Below, one piece after another: positions 58,571 to 64,000 of a stretch of 64,000 bases of DNA. Each line of letters starts with the position of its first letter. The first letter of the stretch is position 1. The DNA is from Dryas octopetala (Eukaryota; Streptophyta; Magnoliopsida; Rosales; Rosaceae): the NCBI GenBank assembly GCA_963921425.1, contig OY992834.1:19295923-19359922 (forward strand), written 5' to 3'. Made by a program: the position numbers and the translations under genes. The notes beneath the pieces were generated by a model. It was not told where the DNA came from and made no database searches. It saw only the letters and a program-made list of their open reading frames with translations.

Positions 58571-59996
58571 TTTATCGGTTACTTGAAAAAGTGAAGAAAA
58601 AGTGTTTGTGGAAATTAAGACCATATATCGTATTTAGATAAGACTAGCATATATCTAGATCAAGAAAAAACAAAATTCAAGATGATTCCCAAGGAAGAAG
58701 ATCAAAATAAGGGTTAGTTATAAATAAATCACTAAATATTTTCATATTTACAAATTACTCGATCAACCTTTTTGTAATTTTATTTTAGTCACCATTAACT
58801 AAAATGGAAAAAGATAAATTATGATAAATTAATAAACATATATACACTACTATATATGCAAATTTAGAATTGTACTAGATTTGTAATGGGTTGCTACGTA
58901 TGCAGCACAATTACTTATGATTTAGCTCTCGGGTTCGTTCAAAACCCATGACCTAAACCCCCTGAGGATTTCCGTGTTTTTACATACACCCCATGAGGTT
59001 TCTAAAATTACAGCGAGACCCCTTGAGGTTTTTAATCGTTTAACATAACCCCTTTGATCTGTTAAAATTTTGTCAAAAAAGTATCTCCAAATCACAAATT
59101 TGACCTTAGGGTTCATTTACACTAACACCCACTAAGGTTTATGTGAGAACGATTTAAAACCTCAGGGGGTCTTGCTGTAATTTTTGAAATTTCAAGAGGT
59201 GTATGTGAAAACATGAAAATCCTCCAGAGGTGTTAATTTGTGAAATTAAAATTATAGAAAATTTGAATTTAATACCAAATACCAAATACCAATAGTTTTC
59301 AGTCAAACAGTAAGACACTAATTTTTTTTAGTTTAGGTGGTAATTTAGTGCAAGACATTTGGATTAGGTCACAAACTTGTACAAAATGTGAAATTTTTGA
59401 CACCAATCGATCGGCCAAAGTGTCGAGATCTCGGTGGTTTTTTTTTTTTTTTTTTGCTATATAGCTGTGACTGTCAAATAGTATGAAATTCATAAAAATT
59501 CAATGTTTATAAGGGATTAATGTATTGATTTAGGCTTGGGCGATGAAGTCCTACAACCTAGAGATTAAACATTAATGTTTAAGCCTAGCATACACTAAAA
59601 AAAGAATAAATCAATAAAAAAGTTGAGACTGTTGTACAGTCACAGTTGAGTGTGTTAAAAAAAAAAAGTCCTCTTGAGCGGTCGATTATCGAACAATGTT
59701 GAGTTCTTGGTGGAAGCACGTTTTTTAAAGTTGGTAGCTAAACTAAAATGTAGTATCTAGAGTGAAATCATATAAAATTTTTAGTAGTTAAAATGAAAAC
59801 ACATTGAAATTTGGTACCTAAAACTTGGAGCTAGAATTTTGATCTTGGGGGCTCATTCTTAGATAATCATTATCACTCCAAAATTATATTCATTATGCAT
59901 GGACTATAAACAAGTCAGTTTCATACAATTCAATTGAACCTAGCGTGAACACAATCCTAGCCTCCAAAAAAAAATCTCTTTTCTCTCTTCTCAACT
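58571..59996. other. Duplicated flank, unit C, with foldback MITE
   Basis: Matches 25,010-26,473 in order, including the foldback MITE (about 58,935-59,235). No gene was recognised. Confidence 0.6.
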
Positions 59997-60566
59997 GTAA
60001 GACCCCGAAAGTTTTGCGTATTTTATTTTTCATTTTGTTAAGTTTTATTCTTAGAATTGACAAATTTTTCTAAAGACCAAATGACTAAGGTTAGACCTTA
60101 GTAGTGTAGAGATCATTTTTCTGAGTTTAACGATGTGTGGTTCGTTGAAATTGGAGTTCAGATGAAGGAGTTACGAATTTTTGAAGTTGGATAATTATTT
60201 TAGGCCATTATTTGATTTTTTGGAATATTATTTGGAGAAGTTGGATTTTTCATAAAAATTCTAGAGATAAAAATAATGTTTTCATGTCATAGATAATTAG
60301 TACTCAGTCTTACGAATCCGTAGAAATTTTTGAAGCTCGGTTGTATTTTTTGTGAATTTTTGAAGTTGGGAGAATTTAGAAAAATTCGAATTGCTGACAC
60401 GGACCGACACACTGACGTGGCGAGATGCTATTGGCGAGAGACGCTGATGGTGCGCCTATGCAGCGCTGACACCCTAAAACGGCCCCAAAACGGCGTTGTT
60501 TTGATGCGAGGATCCTACTAAGGATCTGGACGCGACTGGACCCGTGCACGACCTAACCCATCCGCC
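59997..60566 (+). repeat. LTR-like sequence, left part, cut by a CACTA element
   Basis: Matches the first 590 bp of the LTR-like block at 26,474. It is broken off at 60,566 by the start of a CACTA element. Confidence 0.6.
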
Positions 60567-61350
60567 CACTACAACAAAGGTGGTTTTTAGCGACTAAACT
60601 TTTAGCGAGGAATAATTTTTCCTCACTGTAAAGCATTTTTTACGAGGAATAGTTTAATTTGTCGCTCCTAGTATGATGAATTTGGTCTCTAAAGTTGTCT
60701 AACAATTAGCGAGGAAATGGTGGATTTGGCGACGACATATATACTCGCTAAATGATCCATTGCGCGAGGAAATCTTGTTTCCTCACTAAAAGATTGGCGG
60801 GAATTTTTCCCGCAACCGCCAATGTTTCAGCGAGGAAATAATTTTAATTCGTCGCTAATTAAATATTTCTGCGACAATCTCAATTCCTCGCCATATATTT
60901 TGGAAATTATTTTCGAAAGTTTTTAGATGTACCGCCCTTTTTTTTCTCATTTAAAAAATAATGTTAAATATCCACGACAAAAATTTATGGTTCCTCGCTA
61001 AAAATTACCATATAGCGAGGAACATATTAGTTTTGTTGGTATGCATATGTGGCGAGGAAAATTGGTGCGTCGCAGTATGATGTGTTCACCGAGGAATTTT
61101 AAATTTCCTCGCTAATGGTTTTAATTTTATGAACAAAAAAATTGAAAAGAAACTTCTGATGGTTTTAACTTTTTTTTTTGTGGACTGAGATTGAGATGGT
61201 TTTAACTTTTAATAACATTTCAGAATTGAAAAGACTACCTCACCTACTGCCTCCACCGCCTCACACTCTCTCTCACTCTCTCTCTCTATCTGGTTCTCTC
61301 TACTCCATCGACTGCACCGACGCCATCGACGACACCTCCATCACCTGCAG

Positions 61351-62871
61351 TAAGTTCTACTGTGACTCCTAGCTCCCTTTTTTTGGTTTTTTTTTTTTTT
61401 TGTTTTTCACCTCCCCAGCAAAAGAAAATTATGATTCCCCTTTAGTTCTATTGTTTTGTCTTTATGTTCTGTTTTGTCTTTGCCTTGTCTTTATGTTCTG
61501 TTTTCTTTGCTGCAATTGAGTTTTCATGGTCTTGTCTTTTTGTTTTGTTTTTTCTTTGCTGCTTCCTCTCTGGACCACCATTTGTTGCTTTTTGAGTTAT
61601 GTGATTGTAGTGAACTCCATTAATTTAATAAGGTATATGGAATGGAATTGAAAGGGATTCAATCTCCATGTAATTAGTTTAACTTTTTTTTTTTTCCAAT
61701 TTCATTCTATACTTAGCTGCAATTTAACTCCATTATTGTTCCCTGTACTTACATTCGCACCTAATAGCTCTACCTTACTTAGATTATAATTCACACCCTC
61801 TGATTTCATCTCTTCTCTATTAGTACTAGTACTTTTACTGCCACTGCACAACAATACCAAACTAATACAAGAAATAAACTGTAATAATGCAGTCGTCATG
61901 ATCATCAATGAATTATATGGCCACACCCACATAGCCATACTCTTACTGCAACCCAGAGAGTGATTCTGAGAGAGTACTACTTCTGGACCCTGCAATTTAT
62001 ATATATATATAGCACAATATTTATTTCAAGAAGTTAATGGATACAAAATTGGGCTGAGGCTATACATATACTATTGGGCTATCACATGTAATACAATTGC
62101 CAAAGTTTAGTTTTAGTTTCTTTCTTTCTCTGCAACTCATTCCCTACACATTGTTTTACGTATTGATTTATTTCAAGGTGGCTCTTTAAGGTGATTAGAA
62201 GTAGGTGAGATGTATATTAACATTTTTGCTAATTTTTCAAGGTGGCTCTGCTTATTCCTTACTTTTTGTTTTCTTTTCTTTTTGTTATTTCTATTAACAT
62301 TTTAAATTATGTTATACTAATGAAATCTATTCTCAATTTTGTGTAGGTGAGACGTATTCATTAGCTGGAGAGTTAAAGTTACTATAGCTTTGAAGCATAC
62401 TCACTTATTGGAAACACAGATAGAGTAAGTTATATTGTTTTAATTTATCAAAATGTGCAATACTTTTGTATTGTTTTAGATGCACACATTAAAATCCACT
62501 TAACTCAATTTAGTAACAAAAGAAGTAAAAAATCTAATTGCATGTTCCGGTGAGAGTATGTACACTATTTTTTTTTAAAGTTAAATCTTTATATGATGGA
62601 AATTGTTTAATTTGTGCCATGAATGAAAAATACTCTGTCATTTTGACCTTTTTTTTTTTTTTTTAATAGTTCTTTAACTTTAGGTTGTAAAAAATAGTCA
62701 AAAATAGGTTTCAAGCAATAAATAAAATACATTTAGCCTTAGTCATTCACTCCCTTTTCATTTTTTCTTACAGTTGTATATATTTATTTTATATTTGATG
62801 ATTGTTTGTGATAATTTTGCTGAGGTATTGTTAATGCTTCGTATTAAATTTGATGGTACTTATTTGTTAGG
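61351..62871 (+). other. 5' UTR introns of the CACTA transposase, no other gene seen
   Basis: T-rich, intron-like sequence with possible small exons (for example 62,347-62,428, between GTGTAG and GTAAGTT). The minus-strand frame at 61,702-61,995 has no recognisable domain. Confidence 0.45.
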
Positions 62872-64000
62872 ATGGATCGGAGTTGGATGTTCTTACCAAA
62901 TAAGTTGTGTAAGGAATATATTAATGGAGTCAATTTATTCATTAATGTTGCCAAAGAACATTTGAATAGAGAAAGTAAGACACGATGTCCTTGTCGTAAC
63001 TGTCAAAATGGAAGTTTTCATACTTTAGATGTAGTTCGTCGTCATCTACGTGTTAATGGCTTTGCACGCAATTATGAAGAATGGATATTTCATGGTGACC
63101 CTGTTGATGATGCATCTAATAACCAAGGAGAAGATTACACTGGAACTGATAATGAAGATGATGATGGTAATAATGATGAGATTATTTCTTTGTTAAATGA
63201 TGTGCGAGGGCCTATTGATATGGAAACAGATGTAGAGGAGACCAGCGGTAAGGATTTACCTGATCATGCTCAAAAATTTGATTATTTATATGGTGAAGCT
63301 AAACAAGAGCTGTATCCAGGTTGTAGGAAGTTTTCTGTATTTTCTTTTGTTGTAAAGTTGATGCATATTAAGGTCCTCGGTCGTTGGACTAATAAATCCT
63401 TCAATATGTTGCTTCAAGTTTTGAAAGATTCTCATCCAAAAGAAGCAATTATCCCGGCATCAACATATGAGGCAAAAAAAATGCTGCGAGAATTGGGTTT
63501 GGGGTATGAATCTATTCATGCATGCAAGTACGATTGTGCATTGTTTTGGAAAAATAATGAAACTCTTGATAAATGTCCTGAGTGTGATGAACCGAGATAC
63601 AAACCGTGTAATGATAAGCGGAAGAAGATTCCACAAAAAGTATTGCGCTATTTCCCGTTAAAGCCGAGGTTGCAGAGGTTATTTATGTCTAGGCATACTG
63701 CTACTGACATGAAATGGCATAAAGAAAAAAGATTAAATGAAGATGGTGTTTTCAGACATCCTGCAGATACACAAGAGTGGAAGGAGTTTGATAAGAATTA
63801 TCCCTGGTTTGCACAAGACTCTCGAAATGTCAGGTTAGGCCTTGCAACAGATGGATTTAATCCATTTGGAAATATGAGCAGCAACTACAGTATGTGGCCT
63901 GTTATACTTGTGCCGTACAATTTGCCACCTTGGAAATGTATGAAGCAGGTTTTTTCTATGATGGCATTGCTTATTCCAGGACCAAAAGCACCTGGAAAGG
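62872..64000 (+). CDS. TNP2-type (En/Spm) CACTA transposase, N-terminal 376 residues, open to the window end
   Basis: This is the DNA transposase that cuts and pastes CACTA elements. The frame opens at ATG 62,872 (just after a TTAG acceptor-like site) and stays open for 376 codons to the last base. Residues 1-80 form the Transpos_assoc-type zinc region (start MDRSWMFLPNKLCKEYINGV, then CPCRNCQNG, then RRHLRVNGF). An acidic linker follows (about 90-130). From about residue 200 the Transposase_21 domain begins, with a further CxxC pair (KCPECDEPRY), RLQRLFMSRHTA, and LATDGFNPF with the first catalytic Asp near residue 326. No stop or frameshift was seen, so the element may be intact. The end of the gene is outside the window. 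Confidence 0.92.
   Translation, partial: MDRSWMFLPNKLCKEYINGVNLFINVAKEHLNRESKTRCPCRNCQNGSFHTLDVVRRHLRVNGFARNYEEWIFHGDPVDDASNNQGEDYTGTDNEDDDGNNDEIISLLNDVRGPIDMETDVEETSGKDLPDHAQKFDYLYGEAKQELYPGCRKFSVFSFVVKLMHIKVLGRWTNKSFNMLLQVLKDSHPKEAIIPASTYEAKKMLRELGLGYESIHACKYDCALFWKNNETLDKCPECDEPRYKPCNDKRKKIPQKVLRYFPLKPRLQRLFMSRHTATDMKWHKEKRLNEDGVFRHPADTQEWKEFDKNYPWFAQDSRNVRLGLATDGFNPFGNMSSNYSMWPVILVPYNLPPWKCMKQVFSMMALLIPGPKAPGK

Larger units (their letters stand above)
60567..64000 (+). mobile_element. CACTA element with transposase, left part (runs off the window)
   Basis: Starts CACTACAACAAAGGTGG. The subterminal region (60,590-61,110) carries many AGCGAGGAA / TTCCTCGCTA words in both orientations, the pattern bound by the element's accessory protein in CACTA families. 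A CT-rich leader exon (61,255-61,350) and intron-like spacer lead to a TNP2-type open frame at 62,872. The right end and its 3-bp duplication lie outside; the left candidate is GCC (60,564-60,566). This is the only one of the three larger CACTA elements with visible transposase. Confidence 0.9.

Noticed and set aside
1..64000. A new defence, biosynthetic or enzymatic system
   Set aside because: All recognisable coding sequence is either a known receptor-kinase family, transposon proteins, or fragments of known host genes. The novelty lies in structure and history.

Overview
The window is AT-rich nuclear DNA of a eudicot plant. Signs of this are GT-AG introns, plant Copia elements, plant CACTA elements and a gene of the LRK10-like (LRK10L) receptor kinase class. 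The general look suggests a woody rosid, perhaps Rosaceae, but that is an impression and was not tested. I saw no tRNA, rRNA, organellar or bacterial signal.

The backbone is a decayed tandem array of one duplicated unit. In order, a unit holds: a non-coding block; an exon-like block; an old Copia element (called Copia-2 here); one exon of a clade-D PP2C gene; and, on the minus strand, an LRK10L receptor kinase. Unit A (1-15,900) carries the only complete kinase gene (three exons, 13,185-15,670). Unit B (about 31,400-45,773) keeps only the C-terminal third of the kinase, which is fused to a 590-bp hairpin. Unit C (about 47,150-60,566) keeps the membrane and kinase exons but has lost the ectodomain to two deletions. 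Five promoter-like blocks of this family survive (15.7, 24.2, 24.8, 30.3-31.0 and 58.4 kb), most without a gene. At 30.3-31.0 kb a short piece of that promoter has become a nine-copy minisatellite.

Mobile DNA fills most of the rest. Copia-2 is present in all three units with the same 5-bp target duplication, so it inserted before the units duplicated. Its 5' LTR in units A and C holds a Mutator-like MITE with a 9-bp duplication. In unit A the same LTR also holds a second Copia element (Copia-1, 1,258-8,387), whose two LTRs are identical although its genes are full of stops and frameshifts. Three larger CACTA elements occur. The one at 17,853-23,843 splits a PIF/Harbinger transposase pseudogene. 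The one at 33,546-39,696 interrupts unit B and carries exon fragments of an ARGONAUTE gene and of a MOR1/XMAP215 TOG-domain gene. The one starting at 60,567 runs off the window and has an open TNP2-type transposase frame from 62,872 to the last base.

Nothing here looks like a new defence or enzymatic system. The most interesting material is the host-gene capture by the CACTA element, the mosaic origin of unit C (A-like on its left, B-like on its right, switching inside Copia-2), the ectodomain-less kinase, and the promoter-derived minisatellite.
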